From contig CM063506.1 of assembly GCA_032207245.1 (NCBI GenBank), positions 12,453,939-12,517,938 of the forward strand: DNA of 64,000 bases. Direction: 5' to 3'. Position 1 is the stretch's first letter. The number at the start of each line of letters is the position of its first letter. Of the stretch, positions 1 through 13,400 are shown one piece after another. The DNA comes from Pardosa pseudoannulata. Lineage: Eukaryota; Arthropoda; Arachnida; Araneae; Lycosidae. The notes beneath the pieces are model-generated. The model searched no databases, was not told the origin of the DNA, and saw only the letters and a program-made list of their open reading frames with translations. The position numbers were made by a program, and so were the translations under genes.

Positions 1-380
1 CTCGACCCAGCAAACTCCGTTAACTATCTCTTTCTGTGTGGCTGCCGTCCACTGTACCAGAAATCGGTTATTATCGAATCGGCAGGTTTATGGCCTGGTC
101 ACGCTTCATGCTGAATTGCCGCATACCCAAAATGTCTTAAAGAGACACTGTGACTGGTGTGAGATATAGGAATGAGTTCTTGAAGCCCCACGTTTGCCTT
201 TTCAATTGTGCAGTTGTTCCGGATTTCTTTTTACTGGACGACAGAAATATGGCCACATAGAACTCCTCTGGAAGACGACTTATGTGCGACTAAAGTGAAA
301 ATATTCACCGAATGGATTGACTAGTTAGACCTCCATACACTCAACCTTATAGAGCATGTCTAAAAAATTGCTTAGGCGAT
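1..380. other. GC-richer window edge, unassigned; possible gene tail
   Basis: The first ~360 bases are clearly richer in G+C than the next kilobases. On the + strand, frame 1 is open from the window edge to a TGA at 112-114 (37 codons), which would fit the end of a terminal exon with a 3' UTR running into AATAAA signals near 610-630. Thirty-seven open codons are weak evidence and I recognise no protein family. A transposon remnant is equally possible. Confidence 0.2.
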
Positions 381-1560
381 AATTTAAAACAATTAATTTA
401 AATTTCCAGAAAAATAGATTTATTTGATCAAGGAATGTATAAGAAGAAATTACAAAAATCCTTATACATACTGTTGTTTTTTAGCACAGACCTGAATCTA
501 GTTATGAATTTATTTATAGGCAGTTAAAGTAAAACTTGTACAGAATTTTTTTATATCCAATTTGCGGATTTAAAAGTAGGAAACTTTGACACATTGTGTA
601 CTTAAATAACAAATAAATCTATTAATAAAATTTTTTACACAAAGAACTAAGATGTTTTATTTAAAGAACATAACCCTCATTTAGTGGATATCGGAAAAAT
701 ATTATCAAAGTTAAAACTCGCACATTATACAAAATTCTCAATTTTAAAAACTTCAAAACATAATATTATTAGTTTAGAACTTTTGAGGGTATCATCAACA
801 CAATGTATGTGGGACACGTACTAGTACGTTTCCTGACGATTGATACTTGAGCGCGGGTTACGTACTAGTACGGGTTTTGCCGTGTACCCCTTCATAGAGG
901 AAAATGCTTTGAATGTTACCACACTGTAAAACATTATTAGTTTTATTATTGCTTTTTTCATTTTTTTATAATGTAAGAATGTTAATATATAACATAATTG
1001 GAAAAAGTTAAAACTATATACTACTATTTCTATTTGATTTTTCATATTTACGATACTATTATAAATTTATTCACTAAAAAATATTTTTTTTGTTTACAAA
1101 AATCTTATGGTTGTTATTTATATATTTCTATTTATATATTTCAATATAAAATATGAAAATTTGGTTAAAAAGTTAAATAATTTTTGTTCTATTGAGATTT
1201 AACTGAATAACTAAATTTACGCTCAAAACGACCGCTCCCGGTACAATTCCTCTGCGAAATATATCCGCACGCAATATGTTAATGTCTTCTAGCATGTTTT
1301 TTTCTGCTTTTCCGTGTTTTTTTATTTTATTTTTATATATTTATTTTAAATTCAGCAGAAAAACGGAAAATTGTGAAATATTCACTATGAATGATGATGC
1401 TATGAACTATTTTACTTTTCTTCCTCAAAAAGTCTTTGCAGACCAACAGTTGGAAATCCCTGAAGTTGTGGATTGATAACAGTGGAAGACAGGCACAGGG
1501 CATAAGTGAGATCACGAGAAACAGAGATAATAAGACAAAAACGAACTTGATACAGTAGCA
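381..1560. other. AT-rich intergenic sequence
   Basis: Apart from the paired palindromes at 816-872, this stretch shows only AT-rich sequence with short chance open frames. I see no exon with coding character and no RNA gene. Confidence 0.5.
816..872. repeat. Two copies of a 14-bp palindrome, ACGTACTAGTACGT type
   Basis: ACGTACTAGTACGT (816-829) is a perfect palindrome. Its 12-bp core CGTACTAGTACG recurs at 861-872, 44 bp downstream. The left copy is preceded by GGGAC, and the right one is followed by GGGTTTTGCCGTGTACCCC, so the block has an overall inverted flavour (GGGACAC / GTGTACCC). It looks like the ends of a small mobile or palindromic element. The family is unknown. Confidence 0.6.
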
Positions 1561-1562
1561 CT

Positions 1563-1566
<4 letters not shown>

Positions 1567-1600
<34 letters not shown>
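1567..1600 (+). repeat. Poly-T tract (~34 bp)
   Basis: An uninterrupted T run, equivalent to a poly-A tail on the - strand. It could mark the 3' end of an old retroposed copy oriented on the - strand, but no recognisable body lies beside it at 1601-1740. Confidence 0.8.
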
Positions 1601-1934
1601 TAAGAACACGAAGCTGTATACATCCTGCTGTAAATCATTCATATACGTATACAGCGGCAGTGATAGTGTACTTGCAGAAATATAGACCATAGAATGTTCG
1701 TGTTTTGCGATTATTGGTACCAAGCAAGTATCAACTAGAAAACATTTTATTGCTAAATATCAGTTTACATATAAGTTATACTTTATGAAATGTTAACTAT
1801 TTTCAATTAATTGTTATAAATAATTAATTTATTTATAGTCATAGTTTTACCGAATTTCTATTTAGATTTCTTACATTCATCGCTATCCATTTCCCTCTCT
1901 TTGAAACACTATGGATCGAGGATCATGGTTCCCT

Positions 1935-2008
<74 letters not shown>
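1935..2008. repeat. Compound microsatellite (AC)n(AT)n(GT)n
   Basis: AC repeats (1935-1959) pass into AT repeats (1959-1974) and then GT repeats (1974-2008). The AC and GT arms are reverse complements around the AT centre, so the tract can fold into a long hairpin. Confidence 0.95.
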
Positions 2009-2013
<5 letters not shown>

Positions 2014-2385
2014 GGGCGAGACTCATTCCAAATCACAACACAGTTTATTTCTGGTAAGAAACATGAATTCCTTACAACAGGCAAACACCTTTACAACTTC
2101 GTGCACACAGACGATGTGTTCCCGCACATACACTTTTCAAGTAGGGATTCCTGAGGCAAAAAGACTACGAATAATCCCTAAGCACAATTGATCACATGAT
2201 AAACAATACCCATGCTTAAAGAGAACGCTCTAACTATTGGCTAAAGTAGTACAGACAGAGGCTGAATTAAGTCTATAGCGTGCCTGGAGGGAAAAATCAG
2301 AATTACCGCGGAAACCCCCGAAAGTACTTTATGAACAAAAGTTATTAAATTAATATTAAAATACGTAAATAAGGGATTTTAATAT

Positions 2386-4576
<2,191 letters not shown>

Positions 4577-4634
<58 letters not shown>
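4577..4634. repeat. (AT)n microsatellite, 58 bp
   Basis: A pure AT alternation ending in a GGGGGG run at 4635-4640. Confidence 0.97.
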
Positions 4635-4636
<2 letters not shown>

Positions 4637-5200
4637 GGGGTGTAATAAGACGGACTTCACGATGAGTGGTTGCTGTCATGGCCCTTAAAAATGACAACAT
4701 TTCAGCTAAAGACCTTTATTAACATAATGTTGGAGGAAGGGTTCCCATTTCATCATAGGGACAGGACAAACTGAGGGGTCAGCTAGCATGAAGTTATAAG
4801 TAAAAATGCCCTTAACACCTGGTGAACATCTGTGGGAAAATCTCTAAAAAAACTGCCTCGGATAGCGTTCATCTCCTTTTTGTTTGGAAACTTCCTAAAT
4901 TGTCCGCTTGAGCAATGCAAAGTTATAATTGGTTAGACCCCCTTCTCTGAGGACGTAAACTGTAGCCCCAGTGGTCAATTTAGGTTAGGGGTTAGAAAGG
5001 GGAAAACAAAAGGACGCTGAAATTTTTAGCTTTTGACTTACGATTTGAAAACCCCTGAGAATTTTCTCGGGGCGTCTTAGAGGTTTTATTCAAAATGCCT
5101 ACACTAGTTTCCCGATCCAGTTTGCATTTCCTTACATATATAAAAGGAAAAGATGCACAGAAAACAGTTATAAACAATTTTTTGTACCCAAATCGAACAT
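4635..5200. repeat. GC-richer repeat-like patch next to (AT)n
   Basis: About 560 bp of clearly higher GC begins immediately after the AT microsatellite with GGGGGGTGTAATAAGACGG. The sharp compositional edge at a microsatellite suggests an inserted dispersed element. A - strand frame of 61 codons (4992-5177) has no recognisable motif. The family cannot be named. Confidence 0.3.
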
Positions 5201-6800
5201 CAGATCTTCAGATGTGATTTTGGAATGCCAGAAAATACACACAAAATTTCTACTCATATGTATTAGCCAAAATTACTAAGGGATATTTTCTATTATCAAT
5301 GGCAGAACCTTTCCTGCAGACCACAAAAGGACCATTCGGCCTGTATTGCAATCAAAACCTTCTGCTCAAATGGGATATCTACAATTTGTCATATTAGCTT
5401 TTCAAATGTTTGATTCTATGCACTGCACGATCCTAACATGCCTCATCGTAATATAAAGCGTGATATGAATACGGAAATGTTTCAATGATATGCATGTAGA
5501 CACATTTATCAAAGCGTTTTTGGAATACCACTGACATTTACGAATGTACCGTTATCTGTAACTTATCTCAAAATTTTTTTATTATTATTTCTAACCTCTT
5601 TATATTCTGATAACAGCAAATTAAAGACTACATTCTCGTAGTTGATGAATAATTCTGTAACACTAAAATGTTATTACAAATCGGCTTATCTTCGAGATAC
5701 ATACACTGAGTGTTAAAAAATATTCGTACAGTCACTATTATGATTTGAAAAGGCTCATTTAAAAAAATCTAGGAATGAAAAATTTAAAGTAAACAAATAC
5801 ACATTGGTAAAACCTATTTTAATGTCTCTGTGTGAAATTTAAATAAAATATTCTACATACCAAGTAAAATATATAGCAAACTCGTGGTGTAAAAAGTATT
5901 AATACAGTGCGCAATATTTCATATTTTTGAAAATAAACTTTCAAGTTAAATACCTTGTAGGGTATTTTGAAGTTTTAATTATGACTTTAAATATCTTTGG
6001 TATTGAGTTTATCAAGTTTTCTGTTGTAAAATTTGCACTGTAGTCTCCTTTTAGCACAAGTACAAATACTAAATCACTTTTATTAGAAATGTATCTGAAT
6101 ATAAAATTTCTTTCAAGAGTTCCAATAAATTTTTATTAAGATTAAAGGCAGATCATTGGAGAAGAAATTTCATATACTTTAGTATATTATATAATATCTA
6201 GAGCCAAGTATTTAAGGCAGTGTGTTGAGATCATTATCATTCGTGAAGACGTAATCACCATTCAAACCTATTACTGTGACACTAGAATGCATTTTTTATT
6301 CAAAATATCAATATCACTTTAATAAAATTGAGGATCAATCATAATTTCATCAATGGTAAACTAAATACCAATACCCAGAGTATTCATACAACTCCATGTC
6401 GTGAAGCTCTCGTTTAAATTTAGGTATTTACCTATGATCAAATCTATAGTGGTATTTTTTTTTTTAGCCACAAAGACTAATATTATTTGGGTTGCGTTGT
6501 GTAAAATATTTAAGTTTAAATTCAACCACAGGTTCTGAGAGACTACAGACTTAAAATTAAAAAATAAACTAATAAGCTAAATTAAGAGTAACTGAAATCA
6601 ACTTAAAATAAAAAAGCAAATTTATTATAATGATATAAACATGACTAATGTACAAAAATTTGATCAAGTGTCTTAAGATTTACTTTTTCAGCACGTTCAA
6701 TTGGGTGCCACACTAATTAAGATTTGACAGAAATTTCAATCAATTAGGTAACTATATAAGAGAGAGGAAATAATCTCAATTTCAAATATTTAAAATCAGT
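5201..6800. other. AT-rich intergenic sequence, nothing recognised
   Basis: No exon, RNA gene or clear repeat boundary is visible. Stops are dense in all frames. Confidence 0.5.
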
Positions 6801-6809
6801 AAATTTGTG

Positions 6810-7420
6810 GGTCTATGTGGTGGGGCAAGGCGGTACTCCGGTTGGACGCTCTTGTGAAATGACGTAGATACTTTGCGTGCTATCTCAATTGATGGGACGA
6901 CAACGTTGACTCCAGTCTCACTACTAGTCTGGGGCCTTCTAAATAACTTGGGGTGATTTTGAAAAGTGGATGAACTGGAAACTTCTGGTTGCTGCTAGAT
7001 GTCAAGGTCTTTCTTGGGCCCAACTCCTTTGATCCCCGTACTCTGTCCTCGAGTCCTGAACACCTGCCGTCGAACTTCTCAATTCGACTTCTGACCTCTG
7101 ACCGTCGGACTTCTCTACTCCGACTCGACTGCCGAACACCCCCACTCTCTAGACCTTTTTTATTTTATATTATTTTCATCTCTGTCAACTCTTACTTATT
7201 TTCGTCCAATCGGGAGAGTTGTATAAAGCTAATTGGTCTCCTTTCATCCGCCTTGAAATCACAAACATTGGAAAACTTTGCCCCTTCAAATTGGGCACTG
7301 TCCCTTAGGGACTCATAAATAACTCCACAAAGGTACATTGTTATTTAGTGTCATATACAGAGACGCGATTCTAATCTGGGACTGAGATCAGAACTCCGCC
7401 CGAGGACCCCGCACACGAAG
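6810..7420. repeat. GC-rich inserted-looking patch with paired hairpins
   Basis: This ~600-bp block is much richer in GC than its surroundings. Two small hairpins sit side by side: GTCGAA/TTCGAC (7069-7074 with 7083-7088) and GTCGGA/TCCGAC (7104-7109 with 7119-7124). A + strand frame (6989-7318, 109 codons) is rich in Ser, Leu and Arg and resembles no protein family I know. A mobile-element remnant is the likeliest reading. Confidence 0.35.
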
Positions 7421-7459
7421 TTGAAATAATTTTTATTGGTCTTCTAATCCTTTACAAAA

Positions 7460-7550
7460 GATGTGATGAGGTCAGATTTAGATCCCAAGCATTTTACTTC
7501 TCGTATTAATTAATCAATTATATTACTGATCTAAATCGCCTCATCACATC
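7460..7550. repeat. Near-perfect ~23-bp inverted repeat, 43-bp spacer
   Basis: GATGTGATGAGG followed by TCAGATTTAGATC (7460-7484) is mirrored by GATCTAAATCGCCTCATCACATC (7528-7550). Only a two-base length difference and one substitution break the match. It could be a very small inverted-repeat element or a transcribed hairpin. Confidence 0.7.
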
Positions 7551-8279
7551 CCAAACCAGCACGATCTCATCTTCTTTTTTCTCTATCAATAATAAAGTTC
7601 TAGAATGCATCTCTGAGTAGAATTTTCTCCATATTATTCGCCTACTGTCCAACCCAAAAATATTAAATTCGTCTGAAATAATGTTTTTCTCCAGAATTAT
7701 TTACTTTCATTCGAGTATTGCTTGGCCAATTTACAGTAATTTCCAAGTGTTTCCGCACATAAAAATTTTTCTCCTCGATTCATGATCCCGAAACCAATAA
7801 TCCATACATAAAAGTAATTGTAATTAATTAAATGATTTAATATTGATGTCAAGCTTTTCAGAATAGACAAAAGTTACATTTGTATGTAAATGTTAAAATA
7901 ATGTTATTGCCTCATATTAAGTATTCAATTTTAACTTAATTGTTAACAGTTGACTTATAATTATCATACAAAGCTTCTGATGTCGGCTTTACTAAATTAA
8001 AAGCCAAATTTCATATTTTGACCAACGGTCTTAGTTAAATATTTTACATTTTATCACATTTTTACTTTAACAATAAAATTTTGAAACAATAATTCTGTAA
8101 AATTCTTTATTACATATTTCTCTGTGCATTTTATGTAGCTTTTATGATTTGTGCATCATTTTAATTTGATTTAAAATGAATTGATGTATTTAATACTATT
8201 TATATGTGATGGGGCTCTTAATAAGGTATATGGAACGAAAATGTGGCTCTCTGACCTCTATACCCCCCTAAAATAATAC

Positions 8280-9218
8280 TTAAGGTATCCGTCTACTTTA
8301 AAAACGTCATTTTTTGCCAAAAATCATATTTTTTTGTATTTCTCTATTGTAATATTTCAACTTTTAGGTTTCTAAATCTGTTTTTGTTTTGACGACATTT
8401 TAAAGCAAATTTACAGCTGTTTAAACATTAGTGACAGCTGTCAAAACAAAACGGAAGTAGCGACTTCGGAACCGAAAGTTGGGAATTTAAAGCCTTTTAA
8501 AGAGCATTTTTTGGACAAAACTTTTTAAATTTTCATGAAGATTAGTTTAAACATTTTTCCAGTATTTTTAATAATTAGCAACTTGGCAATTAGAAAGTTT
8601 TGAAGAAAGAAATGGTGGGGAATTTTAAACATGTATTTTAACTTTTTAATAGTTAAAGTTGCTTTCATAAACTTCAAATGCGTTTTCTCAGAACGGTATT
8701 TTTAATAAAATGTTGAAACTTGAAATGTAATTTCTCAAAAAGTTCTTAAAATATTTTATTGAAAATTATTATGAATGCTTTTGATAGTATTTACTAGTGA
8801 ATGACCTAAAAGCTTTAAATTTGGATAATTTTTAATGATGTTACACTCATAGTTAGATATAAAGGTAATGAAAATTCGTTAAAAATTCAATGTGTATGAT
8901 TTTGAAGGACCAACATTTTTTACCAAATGTAAATTAAATAAAGATTTTAGGTGATTCACTAGTCCAGTGTAGAAGAAATGCGTTGCATAAAAAAAATATT
9001 GAAATAATTTATTAAAAAATTAGACCTTTTGAAAAAATCCGATTTTTTTTACTAAATTTTCTTCATTTATTGAAAATTTTATAAAAACTTCTCCAGGAAT
9101 AAATTTTTTAAGCGCAATTATCTGTGATAATATAAAAAATAAATCTAAAAATGTAAAAACATGAACTAGTTTCTACGTTTAAAGAAAAAAGTTCTCCGAA
9201 CGTGGACAGATACTTTAA
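8280..9218. mobile_element. Non-autonomous TTAA-flanked inverted-repeat element (~0.93 kb)
   Basis: The left end reads TTAA-GGTATCCGTCTAC (8280-8296). The right end, on the opposite strand, reads TTAA-AGTATCTGTCCAC (from 9218 inward). Ten of 13 terminal bases agree and both ends abut TTAA, the target duplication typical of piggyBac-type cut-and-paste elements. The interior (931 bp) has no long open frame, so this is a non-autonomous (MITE-like) copy. A second, internal inverted repeat, TTTGTTTTGAC / GTCAAAACAAA, lies around 8382-8450. The piggyBac link is inferred from TTAA alone. Confidence 0.6.
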
Positions 9219-10150
9219 AATGACTGGCTGACTACGTTGAAAGTACTCTTTTAAATATTTAGAAACCTTATTAGATACATATTTATTTATTTATTTATTT
9301 TAGATCTATTATGTATATTATTGAAACTGGAAAATTAGAAGGTTTGTAAGGTAAATGTGTAATACAATCTGATATTTGCTCTAGATTTCTGAGACTGCCA
9401 GTAATAATGTAATTCCAGTATGCTATTCGTGCAAAGGTGAAAAAAATTCCACTTCATACTACTAAATTGAAATAAGTAACGAACAACAGAAAATGAAAGT
9501 AATATAAAAGTGAAATAAAAAGCAGATGAATGAATGATTGAAAACCCAATTTGCTCTGTAGTTAATATTACCACCAAATTATATTATTGTTTATTATCCC
9601 ATGTATAAAGAATAACTATTTTTTTCTAACACAGATGTACTTGAAAACTTTTTTTTTCTTTTGGCCTTTAAATATAAATCCAAGTTTGTTGTTTTTAAAA
9701 ATTCATATATTTAATTGGTTGCAATTTCTATTTTAATTATCGTAGAATTAAAAGTAAAGCATACTTATAATCCTAAAATTTTGCTTTACAAAATAGAACA
9801 ATAAAACAATTTTCTCCCAATTTTTTAAAATTTAATTTAATTTATTTATTTTTAACGTAAACAGTTACTTTAAATAGTATGTTGTTGTCACATTTACTTT
9901 TTATCAACGCCAAATTGATTTAAAGAAAGAAGATAAAGAAAACCAGTGTTTGTGGTTTAGAAATTATAAAAGCACATTTTATTTTTTGCTATACATACAC
10001 GCATTTACACATTTTACTCGTCAATTTTCTTTTAGAGACTTATAAAATTTTTAAGTGTTTCCGTCACACTTAAAAATATACGATTCTTAGCAATATCCAC
10101 CCAGAATTCCACCTATTTAAAAAGTATGCGTTTCCGCCTTATTTTATTAA
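9219..10150. other. AT-rich intergenic sequence, nothing recognised
   Basis: No supported coding exon, RNA gene or repeat boundary. GC content rises abruptly at about 10150, where the peptide-gene promoter region begins. Confidence 0.5.
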
Positions 10151-10282
10151 TTCTTAATCATGGAAACAACAGGAGGGCCAATTAATTCCATCCTCGGCCA
10201 TTCTGATGGGGTTCACGACGCCCGTCTTGATAGAAATTAGGGTGGTAATAAGATTTCTCTTCTCTGTGAAAAGCCCGGTCAG

Positions 10283-10436
10283 CACGTGTTCGCGAACCAT
10301 TAGAGCAGAATATTCCAGAACGAACTTGCCCAACTGGTATCCCAAAGTGACGTCATGTCACGTCCTGAAGTTGCGTGCTCTCTTCTTCTCCCGCGCTTTA
10401 TATAAACACCGGCATCAACTCACTGCTGTCAATCGA
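10283..10436 (+). promoter_or_regulatory. Core promoter with E-box, HSE, CRE, TATA and initiator
   Basis: Upstream of the small-peptide gene, in order: an E-box CACGTG (10283-10288); a three-unit heat-shock element GAATATTCCAGAA (10308-10320); a perfect cAMP-response element TGACGTCA (10348-10355); a TATA box TATATAAA (10399-10406); and an initiator-like TCAATC with its A at 10431, 32 bp after the TATA start. Spacing and order are those of a focused RNA polymerase II promoter. The sites are seen directly. Binding by CREB, HSF or bHLH factors is inferred. Confidence 0.75.
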
Positions 10437-13400
10437 GCATCAGCTTGCTCCTACTGCATTAGCTGCTGTTGTGAGATACTGCTGAAAATACCTTACCACT
10501 CTGCAACCATGGTGCACATAAAGTCAACGGTAAGTTGAATTTTTGCATCCACTTTGTATGCCGTAACAATGCGTTTTATGTAATAGTTTATAATAATTTA
10601 AGTTTAAAATTTCTTACTTTCAAATACAGTGTACACTCATTTATATGAAATATTCAATTATACGAAAAATTCACTTATATGAGTGGAGGAAGTATATCCC
10701 ATTAATGCCCCGACGAATTCCTAGGTAATAAATTATTCACCTATACAAATATCCAGTTACACAAAATATTCACTTATACGAGTGGAGGAAGTATATTCTA
10801 TTAATGCCTCGGCGGAGGCCTATGTGATAAATTATTCGCTTAATCAGTTATACGAAGGAAAGTTCGGTCTCCTAAGTAAATTTTATTCAGTTATACAAAA
10901 GTCGCAAAAATTTTTCGCGAAAACTTTTGTAGAGTTTTCCTAATGGTTTAATTCCTTTTATTTACAGATTTTTTTTTTTTTTTTTTTTTGAGGGGGGGGG
11001 ATTTTTTTTCAAGTAGTGGAGAGTTTTTAATTTGTGTTTTCTATTTCTCTTAACATTAACTATTATTTTAATTTTAAAGTATATTATAAAAAATGTTCAT
11101 TGTACGTATTTATGCGTTTAATGAATACAGAAACTTGCTGCATCTGTTGTAGATACAAAAAAATTAATTTTTATTGTTACAGTTTACAGATATTAATATA
11201 AATATTATTTCTACATTTAAACTACGTTTATCTGTTAACCAGCTTTTAAAACAACACAGTAATGTTTTCCTCATTACATAAGTTGAAAGGACTATTATTT
11301 ATATATACGAAGTATTCACTTATATGTGAGTTCTTTCGGCTATAGAGCCGGACGAACCGAACCCCTGTCCAGGGCAGTATTCTGATTCAAATTTGTAAAA
11401 TACTTTTTTTGTTGAAAATATTTATTTAGAAATAGTTTATAAAATATAATTCTTAGAGACTAGAACATAATTATTTTATACTTTACATTTAATTTAATTT
11501 AAATGCTAACATAAAATTTCTAACATACGAACATACCTTTTCATTTATTTATTTTTATTTTTCTATTATTATTACTATTGTTAGTTTATTCGTAAAGAAC
11601 AAATTGTTTGACCGAGGAACAAACAATTGATACATGCTACAAATTATAAATAACTTTCAAAAATCTTATAAATTTTAAACAGATATTTAATTATGTTCAC
11701 AGATATGATCATTTAGCAGCACAAACATCATCGGCTAAAACCTTAAGGGAACAGTGTACCTTCCGAGGTGAAAAATATTCATTATATCAGATTATTTTCG
11801 ATTCCATAGAAAAAAAATAAGTTCTGCTCTGTTTGGAATGCAATTCTCGCTAGATAACTAATACGGATCTAAATTTTAAAAAATGATTTAGCTTTGTTAT
11901 AGGAAGCAATACATATCCTTGAAAAAAGCATGAAATATACACACCAATTAAATAAAGCAGAAATCCACTTACTCACAAAATAACTTTTGAAATTTATGAA
12001 TTAGAAAATAATGTCTTATATCAAATAAAAGCTACTTATCTTTTTTATTTCATGAACCTCAATTAATTAATGCGAGAAATACGCTTTATTTTCTAGCTGG
12101 ATACATACATTTTTATTATTATTATTTTCAGTTTCTTAACAGTTTTTAGTTTGTCTCAAATCAGAAATAAGCAGATATTTTATTTTAATTTGACATAAAA
12201 ATTGAGTTTATAAAATATATATTTTAAAAGTTATCTTGCGGATAAGTGAATTTTATTTTATTTTTCCCATTTGGAGTATATTTTCTTCAAATTGAATGAC
12301 TACAGAACTAAGAAAAAAAAATTCATGGTCAAATTTTAATAATAGACTTGAGAAAAATAGGAGGCCCAAAACTCAGATGGTTAGACTTTAAAAATTATTA
12401 ATTGGAATTCCAGGGCAAAAGATATGGCTGTTTGGTATTGAATTCTAGAGAAGGCTAGGGCTTATCCAGGGCTGCCATGCCACTAAAGAAAATTAAAAGT
12501 ATATTTTCTACGTCATTTGGGGGGAGGGGGGAATACTTAAATTTAAAAACGAAAATTTTTTTAAATTATTCTTACTGAACTAGAGCGTTATTGCAAAACA
12601 TGCATGAAATTCATTCTATAATAAGGAATAGAACATTTTGTGTTACAGTGAAATGAGAAAAAAAAAAAAAAAAAAAGCTTTCATAATAAAAAAAAATTTA
12701 CGTCTCAAACGGTACTATGTGCTACTAAAATTGAAATAAGTCAAAAGTCGACTTTCATCTTCAATAATCCTTACTCCTAAAGGGATTCGAAATTACAGCC
12801 AGTAGAACCTTACGTCAAACCTTCAATTATTATCCAACCAAACATTTATAAAAGAATGGCAATAACAGCTGACAGCAGCAGATATCCGTGGCATAATTTT
12901 AATGGTCCGCAAAAAAAAAAAAAAATTCAGATATTAATAAAATTCGCTAAACGTCCAATTCGATTTTACACTTAAAGATCTTCAAAAAAGTCCTTTTTTT
13001 TTATTTTTGTAAAAAGCGAATATCCTACAATGAGCTTATTAGCCATAGCAATTTTTATTCCATTCACAACGACTTACCGGTCAGAAAGAAAAGCTATCAC
13101 TCGTTAACAGCAATTAAGGGAACAGAGGACTTCAAACTGGACGAAATTAGACTGACAATATATGTTTCAAAATATAATCAAAAATTAGAAGCTGAAATGT
13201 ATACATTTAAAGCTGAATCTATAATGAATATAATCATTACCACTTATTGCACTATAACTATTACTTATAACTTTAAACTTTCTTAAAAAAAAAATATTTT
13301 TTTCTATTTCGTGAGTACTTGAAACACTCGGGGCGAATCTGTAACTGTTCTTTCCCCTTGAAATTTATTGACCATTTACCTTGAAGAATCTAAAACAAAA

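Noticed and set aside
1412..1723. 103-codon - strand frame with a long Lys run
   Set aside because: The Lys run is the translated poly-T tract at 1567-1600; no family features elsewhere in the frame.
10206..10538. 110-codon + strand frame across the peptide-gene promoter
   Set aside because: It runs through the CRE, TATA box and initiator in a different frame from the real ATG at 10509; the promoter and spliced 65-aa peptide explain the region better.
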